A DNA stretch of 42,973 bases. Origin: Thermodesulfovibrio sp. GTDB taxonomy: Bacteria > Nitrospirota > Thermodesulfovibrionia > UBA6902. The notes under the pieces are model-generated. The model was given only the letters and a program-made list of their open reading frames with translations, was not told the origin of the DNA and ran no database searches. How positions within the stretch are numbered: position 1 is the first letter of the stretch; each line of letters starts with the position of its first letter. Position numbers and translations under genes: made by a program. This document shows positions 26,401 to 33,532 of this stretch, piece by piece. Location of the stretch: contig JALSHG010000105.1 in NCBI GenBank assembly GCA_026982355.1, positions 1-42,973 on the forward strand, written 5' to 3'.

Positions 26401-26947
26401 ATACCAGGCAAGGGAGGTGTTCGGCAGGGCCGTGCCTTTCAGGACGGCCTTTTTCGCCTTCCTGAGAAAAGGGGCCGGCGCGCACGCGGATGCGCTGGCG
26501 AAACAGAACTACAATGTGCTGATCAAGGGCCTGCCCACGGACGCCAACGAGGATTCACGGCTGAAACCCCATGCCACACACGTGGAGCTGCAGTGCACGG
26601 ACGGGACGTACAGGCTGGACAACTACCAGTTTCCGGTGAGCAGGACATTCAGATGGTCCCCGCGCACATGCGGCGATGTGGTATTCAGCATCGAAGTGGG
26701 AGACATCACCCTTGCAAAGACTTACAGGGGCCCGCAGGCGTTTGTTGATTTTTTAGACGAGTTCAAAGGAGGACGCCGCACGTTTTACCCTAAAGAGTTT
26801 CCCGCAAAGAGGAGAGCCCTGACGGACCTGGGTATCAGGTACATCAGGGTCAACTATAAATTCCGGGGGGCCGGCGCCGTACTGAAGAAATTCAGGTTTT
26901 CCCCCGGTGAAATCGTAAGGAGCATTTCGCATTGCTGGGACCGGTAA
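23474..26947 (+). CDS. tssM: T6SS inner-membrane protein TssM (IcmF family)
   Basis: A 1157-residue IcmF-type protein. Two transmembrane helices lie at about 9-30 and 36-57, and a third at about 430-452. The cytoplasmic NTPase domain between them has an intact Walker A (GESGSGKT, 127-134), a Walker B-like VVIDTAGRY and a VTKCD guanine-specificity-like motif. The large periplasmic part binds TssJ. Intact Walker A is notable because many TssM proteins have lost it. It begins within the end of tssL, and tagF begins within its last codons. Confidence 0.93.
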   Translation: MKDKLLKFLKIFLFAALGVLAVLLVFGVVLSLDWPWWAGFFLLLAVAGAGIGAVFLRKLWLRRREQRFVRQVIEQDEARLSALSGREREEMKELQARWKEAVDALRRSHLRKYGNPLYVLPWYLVMGESGSGKTTAIQSARLSSPFAGVARTPGISGTKNCDWWFFEQAVVIDTAGRYAVPVDEGRDRDEWQKFLNLLVKYRKKEPLHGLIVTLAADRLLESPGEALEEDGRNIRRRIDELMRAMGVKFPVYVLVTKCDLIQGMTRFCERLPEETTGQPMGVINQELSTDITGFLDSALNSIGERLRNLRILLLHKSGPGEVDPGLLLFPEEFGNLRQGIESFMKGAFQENPYQETPVLRGLFFSSGRQEGTPYSHFLNTLGLISEKEVLPGTSRGLFLHDFFSRILPGDRGLFTPTSRAVQWQRFTRNLGLVSWVLTGVALCGLLSFSFVKNLRTLRDASHEFAKQPVLQGRFMPDLVTMNLFNNAILKVEERNRDWWIPRFGLYESVNAEKGLKENFSRRFREGVMAPLDRQMVQRLTDFTPAVPDEVVGGYVALLARRINLLKARLGGEDEESIQAKPVPPYEALISAVEPDAGPDTVKKFGRLYLQYIIRRTDTGEISKEIDIFQSWLKHLLELKGRNPRWIASWVNGSGSVPPMTLGDFWGGDSPPEGLETAVAPAFTLRGRKMIDSFISEIEDALPDPLIFADRKLEFKKWYRDSSFTAWQEFSSSFSKGRKRLGGREQWRNTAAAMAGEKGPYFAFLQRMTGELGPLAENGDAPPWLLQAYEFRKVGKIGSAVGGTIAKAAEKGKKVISVIEKKLGRGEREASGGESLSIKAYTEYRKAIRDITAVTASANQAYETALRVFSEDPAVGESPFYAGYRAASALKTGLAEGGKLSPIVSDLVTGPLDFLWEYTLRETACRLQERWESDVLAEIQGASRRQAIELLLGQNGFAWKFVKEPAAPFVRYRQGRGYQAREVFGRAVPFRTAFFAFLRKGAGAHADALAKQNYNVLIKGLPTDANEDSRLKPHATHVELQCTDGTYRLDNYQFPVSRTFRWSPRTCGDVVFSIEVGDITLAKTYRGPQAFVDFLDEFKGGRRTFYPKEFPAKRRALTDLGIRYIRVNYKFRGAGAVLKKFRFSPGEIVRSISHCWDR

Positions 26948-27750
26948 AATCCGGCGTGCAGTGGAACTGGGCGGCTTACGGCAAGCACCCCTCGGCAAAG
27001 GACTATTTCCGGATAGGCCCGGAATCGCCCCTGTCAAAGAGCTTCTCGGACTGGGTGGACCGGGGCTACAGGGATGTGGTTTCAAGGAACTACAGCGGCA
27101 GGGCGCCGGTTGCATGGCGCTTCTGGGCCAGGGGCGCGGGCAGGGAATCACTCGCATGCGGACTGCTGAAGGACAGCAGCGACAGCCTCGGCCGGCCGTA
27201 TCCCTTTCTTGTAATCGGCAGCGGCTGCCTGAAGGACTGGGAGTCTCAGTGGGACCTCCTCCCGATTGCATGCGAAAAGCCGTGGGGCGGCATGGAATAT
27301 CTTTCAAGCCGGGCGTTTGAGGACTTGAGGACACTGGAGACCGCTGTCAGGAATCTCAGGCCGCCGTTTCCGGACTGGACCGGATTCAGCAGGAAAATGG
27401 AAATCCTCATGAGAAAAAGCAACTGCTCCTCGGAAACCGGCGGCTGTCAATGGGACGCAGGGGACCCGGCGGGGGGAGAGGCGGGCATTATCCGCCTGGA
27501 CAGGGAAACATTCCATGACCGGTGCGCGCTGATCAGGATGTGGCACAGGTTGCTCAGGCGAAGGGACAACACTGCGCCGAATGCAATCTTTATGGGGGGG
27601 ACGTTTGAAAGGTCGTACATGGCCTTTTTTAAACGCCCCTTGTTGACGGGTGACTTTGTGAGGCTGTGGTCAATATCCACCGGTTCCGGGAAATGCATTG
27701 CCGGAAATGCCTTAAACCGGAGATGCGGAAAATTTGACCTGCCAATTTAA
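26932..27750 (+). CDS. tagF: T6SS-associated protein TagF
   Basis: A 272-residue TagF-family (DUF2094) protein. The N-terminal signature is WAAYGKHPSAKDYFRIG, followed by LSKSFSDWVDRGY, RFWARG and SDSLGRPYPFLV. In Pseudomonas TagF blocks assembly of the T6SS by sequestering Fha, so it is a post-translational inhibitor. It starts with TTG inside the end of tssM, supported by AAGGAG at 26917-26922. Its presence alongside an FHA-C-like protein and a tail with FHA-ligand motifs supports a phosphothreonine-type control circuit. No fused PppA phosphatase domain is seen. Confidence 0.8.
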   Translation: MLGPVKSGVQWNWAAYGKHPSAKDYFRIGPESPLSKSFSDWVDRGYRDVVSRNYSGRAPVAWRFWARGAGRESLACGLLKDSSDSLGRPYPFLVIGSGCLKDWESQWDLLPIACEKPWGGMEYLSSRAFEDLRTLETAVRNLRPPFPDWTGFSRKMEILMRKSNCSSETGGCQWDAGDPAGGEAGIIRLDRETFHDRCALIRMWHRLLRRRDNTAPNAIFMGGTFERSYMAFFKRPLLTGDFVRLWSISTGSGKCIAGNALNRRCGKFDLPI

Positions 27751-27819
27751 TTTTGTTAAGATTGCAATGAACAGCCACGCTTTAATAAAACAGTTTAGCA
27801 GGAAAAGACCGTTCCTTTA

Positions 27820-28644
27820 ATGGACTCTATTGAACTCGTCAGAGCAGGCAGGCTTTCCGACGCCCGCACGCAGTTGATCAGCGAGGTCAGGACCTCGCCC
27901 GGGGATGCAGGCAGGCGGACGCTCCTGTTCCAGGTCCGTTCCCTGTGCGGCGAATGGGACAAGGCGGAGCGCGACCTCGACATAATAGCTGCGATGGATG
28001 CGGGCAGGGAGGCGGGCGCCCTGGCATACAGAAACCTTGTCCATGCCGAAAAGGAAAGGATGGAGGTCTTCAGGAACGGCCGCCGGCCTTCTTTCCTCCC
28101 GGAGACCCCGCCCTATATTGAAACCTATTATGCCGCCCTGCGGAAGCTCGGGGAAAAAAACATCGAAGAGGCAAAACCGCTCTTTGACCGGGTGGATGCC
28201 GCGGTTCCTGCTGTAAGCGGAACCATCAACGGCCAAAAACGCTTCACGGGAATCAAGGACACGGACAGCCGCCTTGCCCGGTTTCTCGAGGCATTTGTGC
28301 ATGAGCGCTATATATGGATACCGTTTGAATCATTAAGAGAGATTTCCATCACACCGCCGAAGACCCTTTTCGATCTTATATGGGCCTCTGCATTCCTGAC
28401 CCTGCAGGGAGGGCTTACCCTGAACTGTTTTCTCCCGGTGCTGTACGCGGAATCCTTCATGCATGAGGACGAGCGCATAAAGCTCGGAAGGATGACCGAC
28501 TGGACACCGCTGGGGGGACCGTTCTCAAAGGGAGCGGGCCAGCACGTGTTCCGGATCGGCGAAGAGGAGGTCGCACTCCTGGAAATCCGGGAGATCTCGT
28601 TCAATCCCACCGCATCAGAGGCAGACAATGAAAAGAGAGATTGA
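27820..28644 (+). CDS. tagJ: T6SS accessory protein TagJ (ImpE family)
   Basis: A 274-residue ImpE-family protein. The N-terminus ELVRAGRLSDARTQLISEVR and the helical repeat LFQVRSLCGEWDKAERDLDIIAAMD are diagnostic, with a C-terminal beta domain containing IPFESLREISITPPKTLFDLIWASA. In Pseudomonas TagJ binds TssB and ClpV and so influences sheath recycling. It starts 69 nt after tagF without an obvious Shine-Dalgarno and overlaps tssA by 17 nt. Only some T6SS lineages carry it, so it helps place this locus phylogenetically. Confidence 0.85.
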   Translation: MDSIELVRAGRLSDARTQLISEVRTSPGDAGRRTLLFQVRSLCGEWDKAERDLDIIAAMDAGREAGALAYRNLVHAEKERMEVFRNGRRPSFLPETPPYIETYYAALRKLGEKNIEEAKPLFDRVDAAVPAVSGTINGQKRFTGIKDTDSRLARFLEAFVHERYIWIPFESLREISITPPKTLFDLIWASAFLTLQGGLTLNCFLPVLYAESFMHEDERIKLGRMTDWTPLGGPFSKGAGQHVFRIGEEEVALLEIREISFNPTASEADNEKRD

Positions 28645-29971
28645 CATAGAGGCCATACTGGCTCCCATCCCCGGTGAAAACCCCGCCGGCGTGGACCTCC
28701 GTTACACACCTGTTTATGACGAGATTAAAGAGGCGAGGAGGGAAGACGACCTGCATGATCCCCTGCTTTCCGAAGGCGACATCAAGAGGGCTGACTGGGA
28801 AAAGGTGATCAGTGTCTCTGTTGATGCGCTTTCCGGCAGGACCAAGGACATACAGATAGCGGCCTGGCTTACCGAGGCCCTGATAAAGACCGAAGGGTTT
28901 GGGGGTCTTGCCGCGGGGCTCGGGATAATCCATTCCCTGCTGAGAGACTACTGGGACAATCTCTATCCGCAGATAGAGGATGGAGACCTCGATTTCAGGG
29001 CCGGGCCGATTGAGTTCATGAACGACAAGCTCTCATTCAGTATACGGCAGGCGCCTCTTACGGATACCCGCTCCACCCCGGGATATTCATGGTATAAATG
29101 GCAGGAGGCCCACCAGGTGGGTTATGAGTCCGACACGCGCAACCAGTACGGCGACGTGGATGAAAACAAAAAGCAGCAGCGCGATGAGCTGATAGCAGAG
29201 GGCAAGCTGCCGCTTGAGGATTTCGATGCCGCCGTTGAGCGGTCGTCAAAGGAGTATTACAGGTCGCTGGCGGAGACGCTTGATCTCTGCCTTGAGGAAT
29301 TCACCACTCTCGACGGCATAATAGATGAGAGATTCGGCCCCAATGCGCCGAGGACGGCGGAACTGAGGGACGCCATTGAAAGCTGCAGGCAGCTTGCACT
29401 GAAACTGCTTGAAAAGAAAAAGGAAAAAGAGCCCGACCCCGAGCCGCTGCCGCAGGTGGAGGAGGAGACAGCGGCGGCCGGGGAAGAAGAGGACACAAAA
29501 GGTTCAGGGGAGGGGGAAATGCAGGCACATGCCGGGCCCGCCGCCTCGGGGCCTCTGCCGGCGGCGCGGTTTTCCGATGCTGCGTCCGTTGAAAAGGCCA
29601 TGTGGGAGGATGCAGTGAAAAAGCTGAACTCCGGGGGCATAAAACAGGCGCTTGAGCAGCTTTACAGGGCATCGTGCAGCATGCCTTCCGTAAGGGAGCA
29701 GAACCGTTACCGCCTGCTTATGGCCAAGCTCTGCCTCAGGGCCGAGAGGCCTGACCTGGCAAGGCCGATCGTGGAGCAGTTGTATGCATTGATAGAAGAG
29801 CTGCAACTCGGACGCTGGGAATCACCCATGTGGATTGCCGAGGTGTTTGAGACCCTGTATCAATGCCTGACGTCGGGGACTCCCTCGGATGATGATATGG
29901 GGAGGGCGCAGGAGCTTTTCAGAAGGATATGCACCATGGATGTAACAAAGGCCATGATGTACAGGACATGA
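28628..29971 (+). CDS. tssA: T6SS cap/priming protein TssA
   Basis: A 447-residue protein with the ImpA N-terminal domain (about 1-130: ILAPIPGENPAGVDLRYTP and the segment DWEKV...TKDIQIAAWLTEAL). A middle helical region is followed by a Pro/Glu/Lys-rich low-complexity linker at about 265-310 and a C-terminal VasJ-like helical domain (about 325-447: SGGIKQALEQLYRASCSMPS, LLMAKLCLRAERPDLARPI). TssA primes and/or caps sheath polymerisation. It overlaps tagJ. The transcription unit is interrupted after it by repeat B3. Confidence 0.88.
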   Translation: MKREIDIEAILAPIPGENPAGVDLRYTPVYDEIKEARREDDLHDPLLSEGDIKRADWEKVISVSVDALSGRTKDIQIAAWLTEALIKTEGFGGLAAGLGIIHSLLRDYWDNLYPQIEDGDLDFRAGPIEFMNDKLSFSIRQAPLTDTRSTPGYSWYKWQEAHQVGYESDTRNQYGDVDENKKQQRDELIAEGKLPLEDFDAAVERSSKEYYRSLAETLDLCLEEFTTLDGIIDERFGPNAPRTAELRDAIESCRQLALKLLEKKKEKEPDPEPLPQVEEETAAAGEEEDTKGSGEGEMQAHAGPAASGPLPAARFSDAASVEKAMWEDAVKKLNSGGIKQALEQLYRASCSMPSVREQNRYRLLMAKLCLRAERPDLARPIVEQLYALIEELQLGRWESPMWIAEVFETLYQCLTSGTPSDDDMGRAQELFRRICTMDVTKAMMYRT

Positions 29972-30053
29972 TCGACCTGTTAATACTCCTTACCGCCGGG
30001 AGGATGTTATCAGGGGGATGGGGCGCTGAATTTTCACATAATTCAGATAAAAT

Positions 30054-30186
30054 GAGGCTGTTGCAAAAGTCCTCTGTCTGTTACCTCCGGCCGAGAGGGA
30101 GGTTTTGCAAGGCGTCGATGCCAAAAGATTTCTCCCTGCGGTCGAAATGACATATGCAGGCATTTTCAGACTTTTGCAAGAGGCTC
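30054..30186 (+). repeat. Family B repeat copy B3 inside the T6SS locus (133 bp)
   Basis: It begins GAGGCTGTTGCAAAAGTCC and ends GACTTTTGCAAGAGGCTC. The interior matches B1 and B2 (GAGAGGGAGG; AAAAGATTTCTCCCTGCGG; TCGAAATGACATATGCAGGC). It fills most of the 249-bp gap between tssA and tssB and ends 20 nt before the tssB ribosome-binding site. Confidence 0.88.
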
Positions 30187-30220
30187 AAATTCAAATTCCA
30201 TTAACCAAGGAGGAGATAAA

Positions 30221-30742
30221 ATGGCCGAAAGTCTGCAACATAAACTCGACAGGGTGAGGTCTCCAAGGGTCCACATAACCTATGACGTGGAGATAGGCGA
30301 TGCAATCGAGATGAAGGAGATACCCTTTGTCGTGGGTGTGCTCGGCGATTATTCGGGCAACCCGGACGAGCCGCTTCCGAAGCTCAAGGACAGGAAGTTC
30401 GTCGAGATAGACCGTGACAATTTCGACAAGGTGCTGGCAGGCATGAAACCGAGGCTTGCCTTCAAGGTGGACAACAAGATCGCGGATGACGACTCCAGGA
30501 TAGCCGTGGAACTGCGTTTCAGGTCAATGGATGATTTCCATCCCGAGCGGGTGGCCGAGCAGATAACACCGGTGCGCAAACTCGTGGAGGCAAGGAAGAA
30601 ACTCTCCGAACTGCTCAGCAGGCTGGACGGCAACGACAGGCTTGACGAACTGCTGCAGGAAGTCGTGACAAACACCGACGCCCTGCGGAAACTCGGCGAC
30701 GAGGCCGGGGTTAAAAAAGAAGAAGAGAAGAAAGAAGATTAA
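30221..30742 (+). CDS. tssB: T6SS contractile sheath small subunit TssB (VipA)
   Basis: A 173-residue VipA/ImpB protein. It starts AESLQHKLDRVRSPRVHITYDVE and contains PFVVGVLGDYSG and FVEIDRDNFDKVL, as expected for the sheath strand-exchange core. The C-terminal helix (about 135-165) is Leu/Asp-rich and the tail is Glu/Lys-rich. With TssC it forms the sheath whose contraction drives the Hcp tube. A strong AAGGAGGAG at 30207-30215 precedes it, right after repeat B3, so its translation starts afresh rather than by coupling. Confidence 0.94.
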   Translation: MAESLQHKLDRVRSPRVHITYDVEIGDAIEMKEIPFVVGVLGDYSGNPDEPLPKLKDRKFVEIDRDNFDKVLAGMKPRLAFKVDNKIADDDSRIAVELRFRSMDDFHPERVAEQITPVRKLVEARKKLSELLSRLDGNDRLDELLQEVVTNTDALRKLGDEAGVKKEEEKKED

Positions 30743-30745
30743 AAC

Positions 30746-30756
30746 AAAGGAGGTGA
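30746..30756 (+). promoter_or_regulatory. Near-perfect Shine-Dalgarno of tssC
   Basis: AAAGGAGGTGA pairs over almost the whole anti-Shine-Dalgarno and sits 7 nt before ATG 30761. It is the strongest site in the window, fitting the high demand for sheath protein. Confidence 0.7.
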
Positions 30757-30760
30757 CCAC

Positions 30761-32257
30761 ATGGCTGATAAGGAAGAACAGACAGCAGCGGAATCTGCCC
30801 GTGCAGAAGAAGTCAAAGAAGAAAAGAGTCTCTTAGACAGGATCATTGAAGACGGCCGCATGGCCCGCGAGGAGAGCCAGAGAGAATGGGCGAAGGATGT
30901 TATCGGCGAGTTTGTCAGTCAGGTCATGGAGGGCGTCATCACCGTCTCCAAAGACACCGAGGCGATGATAAACGCCAGGATCAGCCAGATCGACCAGTTG
31001 ATATCCAGGCAGCTCAACGAGGTCCTGCACCATCCCGATTTCCAGAAGCTTGAGGCCTCATGGAGGGGGCTGCACTATCTCGTGCAGCAGAGCGAGACGG
31101 GTGAGACCCTGAAACTCAGGGTGATGAATGTCTCCAAGAAGGACCTGCTGAAGGACATGGAGAAGGCCAGCGAGTTCGACCAGTCCACGCTTTTCAAGAA
31201 GATATACGAGGAAGAGTTCGGCATGTTCGGCGGTTCGGCCTACGGCGCTCTGATCGGTGATTATGAGTTCAGCAACCATCCACAGGACCTGTCGCTGCTG
31301 GAGAAGATATCGCAGGTGGCTGCCGCCGCACATGCGCCGTTTATCTCCGCGGCATCCCCCGGGCTCTTCAACTTGGACAGTTTTACAGAGCTCGGCACCC
31401 CGCGCGACATGGCCAAGATATTCCAGAGCGTGGAGTATGCCAAGTGGAAGTCCTTCCGGGAGTCCGAGGACTCAAGGTATGTGGCGCTCGCCCTGCCCCA
31501 TATCCTCATGCGTCTTCCCTACGGGAAGGATAACGTGCCGGTTGAGGCGTTTGATTTCGAGGAAGACGTGGAAGGCACCGAACACGATAAGTACCTGTGG
31601 GGCAATGCGGCATATGCCCTCGGCGCGCGGCTGACGGATGCATTCGCCAAGTACCACTGGTGCGCGGCGATCAGGGGCGTTGAGGGCGGAGGCCTGGTGG
31701 AGGGCCTGCCGGTCCACACCTTTAAAACAGACGAGGGAGACGTGGCGCTGAAGTGCCCCACCGAGATAGCAATCACCGACAGGAGGGAGAAAGAGCTTGC
31801 AGACCTCGGCTTCATACCCCTGGTGCACTGCAAGGGCACGGACTATGCGGCCTTTTTCAGCACGCAGACGGTCAACAAGCCCAAGGTCTACGACACCCCT
31901 TCCGCAACCGCAAATGCAAGGCTGTCCTCGCAGTTGCAGTACATACTCGCGGTCTCAAGATTCGCCCACTACCTGAAGTCCATAATGAGGGATAAGGTGG
32001 GAAGCTTCATGACCCGGAAAAACGCCGAGGATTTCCTCAACAGGTGGATCAGCAATTATGTGCTCCTGGACGACAACGCCGGACAGGAGATGAAGGCAAA
32101 ATACCCGCTGAGGGAGGCAAGGGTGGATGTCAGCGAGATACCCGGCAAACCCGGCGCTTACCGTGCGGTTGCGTTTCTCAAGCCCCATTACCAACTGGAC
32201 GAGCTGACCATCTCGTTGAGGCTGGTCTCCGAGCTTCCGCCGCCGGCCAAAGGCTGA
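30761..32257 (+). CDS. tssC: T6SS contractile sheath large subunit TssC (VipB)
   Basis: A 498-residue VipB/ImpC protein. Its N-terminal helix (LLDRIIEDGRMAREESQREW) is the region recognised by ClpV during sheath disassembly. The core includes HHPDFQKLEASWRGLHYLV, FGMFGGSAYGALIGDYEF, APFISAASPGLF and the C-terminal ISNYVLLDD. Length is typical. It lies 18 nt after tssB, forming the usual B-C pair in roughly equal stoichiometry. A GC-rich palindrome follows in the gap before hcp. Confidence 0.95.
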   Translation: MADKEEQTAAESARAEEVKEEKSLLDRIIEDGRMAREESQREWAKDVIGEFVSQVMEGVITVSKDTEAMINARISQIDQLISRQLNEVLHHPDFQKLEASWRGLHYLVQQSETGETLKLRVMNVSKKDLLKDMEKASEFDQSTLFKKIYEEEFGMFGGSAYGALIGDYEFSNHPQDLSLLEKISQVAAAAHAPFISAASPGLFNLDSFTELGTPRDMAKIFQSVEYAKWKSFRESEDSRYVALALPHILMRLPYGKDNVPVEAFDFEEDVEGTEHDKYLWGNAAYALGARLTDAFAKYHWCAAIRGVEGGGLVEGLPVHTFKTDEGDVALKCPTEIAITDRREKELADLGFIPLVHCKGTDYAAFFSTQTVNKPKVYDTPSATANARLSSQLQYILAVSRFAHYLKSIMRDKVGSFMTRKNAEDFLNRWISNYVLLDDNAGQEMKAKYPLREARVDVSEIPGKPGAYRAVAFLKPHYQLDELTISLRLVSELPPPAKG

Positions 32258-32278
32258 TGTATTAAAAAAACGTGGTAG

Positions 32279-32299
32279 CGGCAAGGCGCGCCTTGCCCC
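32279..32299. repeat. GC-rich palindrome between tssC and hcp
   Basis: GGCAAGGCGCGCCTTGCC is an 18-bp perfect palindrome within the 169-bp gap. As RNA it would form a 7-bp stem with a CGCG loop. There is no T-tract, so it is not a classic terminator; it might act as an attenuator or mRNA-stabilising hairpin. The rest of the gap is AT-rich towards hcp. Confidence 0.5.
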
Positions 32300-32426
32300 T
32301 GCGGATTACAAAAAACGCGGCAGGTGGATGGGGATTTTCACCAAAAAAGCCGGCAACGGGTTATTGATTCCATAAAGGGCCCGCAAACAATTAACCAATT
32401 AATTAAAAAAGGAGGTAAAACAATCT

Positions 32427-32915
32427 ATGCCAGCAGATAACTTTTTAAAGATCGACGGGATAAAGGGAGAAAGCACGGATGACAAGCACAAGGACTGGAT
32501 AGAGGTCCTTTCCTACAACTGGGGAGTATCGCAGATGGCATCCGGTTCAGCAAGCACATCCGGCGGGGGCACGGTTGCAAGGGCCGATTTTCAGGATTTC
32601 TCCATTGTCAAGACACTGGATTCCTCATCGCCGCTCCTGGCCCTGGCCTGCGCGGAGGGAAGGCATATCAAGGAGGTCAAGTTCGAGATGTGCCGCGCCG
32701 GCGGAGACAAGCTCAAATACATGGAATATACAATGAGCAACTGCATTATCAGCTCGGTGTCCGTGGGCGGAGGCGGAGGCGGCGAAGCCACGGAATCGGT
32801 TTCATTCAACTACGGCAAGATCGAGTGGAACTACATCAAGCAGAAACGGGCGGACGGCAGCGGCGGCGGAAACGTGCCGGCGGGCTGGGACCTGGAGAAA
32901 AATAAAAAGGTATAA
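32427..32915 (+). CDS. hcp: T6SS tube protein Hcp (TssD)
   Basis: A 162-residue Hcp-family protein. It starts ADNFLKIDGIKGESTDDKHK and has WIEVLSYNWGVSQ, the family motif, followed by a Gly/Ser-rich loop, DFSIVKTLDSSSPLL and the C-terminal SFNYGKIEWNYIKQK. Hexamers stack into the tube that is shot out of the cell and can carry effectors in the ring lumen. No effector domain is fused to it. It has its own GGAGG (32411-32415), though with a rather long 11-nt spacing, and a leader of its own after the palindrome, so it may be expressed at a higher level than its neighbours. Confidence 0.94.
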   Translation: MPADNFLKIDGIKGESTDDKHKDWIEVLSYNWGVSQMASGSASTSGGGTVARADFQDFSIVKTLDSSSPLLALACAEGRHIKEVKFEMCRAGGDKLKYMEYTMSNCIISSVSVGGGGGGEATESVSFNYGKIEWNYIKQKRADGSGGGNVPAGWDLEKNKKV

Positions 32916-32928
32916 TCCTTGAGGCTGG

Positions 32929-33405
32929 ATGAAACCGGACCGGCAGGGCATACAGGCATCCGTACTGGACAGGCTTATTGATAACGAGCCGGGCGCAGCA
33001 CACGAGCCTGTCCGGCAGCGCTCGTACACTATCGGCCGGGTCAAGGCCGCGGTCGTCAGGGACCTGGAGAATCTCCTGAACACGAGACGCAGCATACTGC
33101 CTGTCCCCGCTGAATGCAGGGAAGTCGGTAATTCCCTGTTCGTATACGGCCTGCGGGACTTCACCGCCGGGAATCCGCGGAACCCGTCCGTTAAACAGCA
33201 GTTGCGCAGCGATATTGAAAAGACCATATCGCGCTTTGAGCGCAGGCTGAAAAACGTCACTGTCCGCATTGAGGCCGGGGACAGGAACGAGCGGAATATA
33301 AGGTTCAGGATAAGCGGGATGCTCGTCGCGGACCCGGTGACCGAGCCGGTTACCTTTGATACCTACTTTGACATAACCCGGGGGCAGTACTTTATTTCAG
33401 GATAA
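32929..33405 (+). CDS. tssE: T6SS baseplate protein TssE (gp25-like)
   Basis: A 158-residue gp25/lysozyme-like baseplate protein. It has SVLDRLIDNE at the start, VVRDLENLLNTRR (the conserved R/DLE-LLNTR motif) and SVKQQLRSDIEKTISRFERRL, then a C-terminal beta region. TssE initiates sheath polymerisation on the TssFG wedge. It is 13 nt after hcp. Repeat A8 separates it from tssF. Confidence 0.92.
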   Translation: MKPDRQGIQASVLDRLIDNEPGAAHEPVRQRSYTIGRVKAAVVRDLENLLNTRRSILPVPAECREVGNSLFVYGLRDFTAGNPRNPSVKQQLRSDIEKTISRFERRLKNVTVRIEAGDRNERNIRFRISGMLVADPVTEPVTFDTYFDITRGQYFISG

Positions 33406-33422
33406 AACCTCAACTTTAAAGC

Positions 33423-33515
33423 AACCCTTAATGTTGCATAAACGTGCGGAGGAGTCCGGCGGGAAACCGCCGGACTCCTCCGCTCCGCCGCCGGTGTTTT
33501 ATGCAACTGCAAGGT
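33423..33515 (+). repeat. Family A repeat copy A8 (full length, 93 bp, in T6SS locus)
   Basis: The best complete copy: left arm AACCCTTAATGTTGCATAA, right arm TTATGCAACTGCAAGGT. Nested inside is a 17-bp perfect stem (33446-33462 with 33467-33483) around the tetraloop GAAA. It occupies the 127-bp tssE-tssF gap. Confidence 0.9.
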
Positions 33516-33532
33516 AAACAGGCGGGAAATCA

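Noticed and set aside
29929-30150. 73-codon frame between tssA and tssB
   Set aside because: It overlaps the tssA end and then translates repeat B3; no family resemblance.
32279-32299. Rho-independent terminator after tssC
   Set aside because: A palindrome is present but no T-tract follows it.
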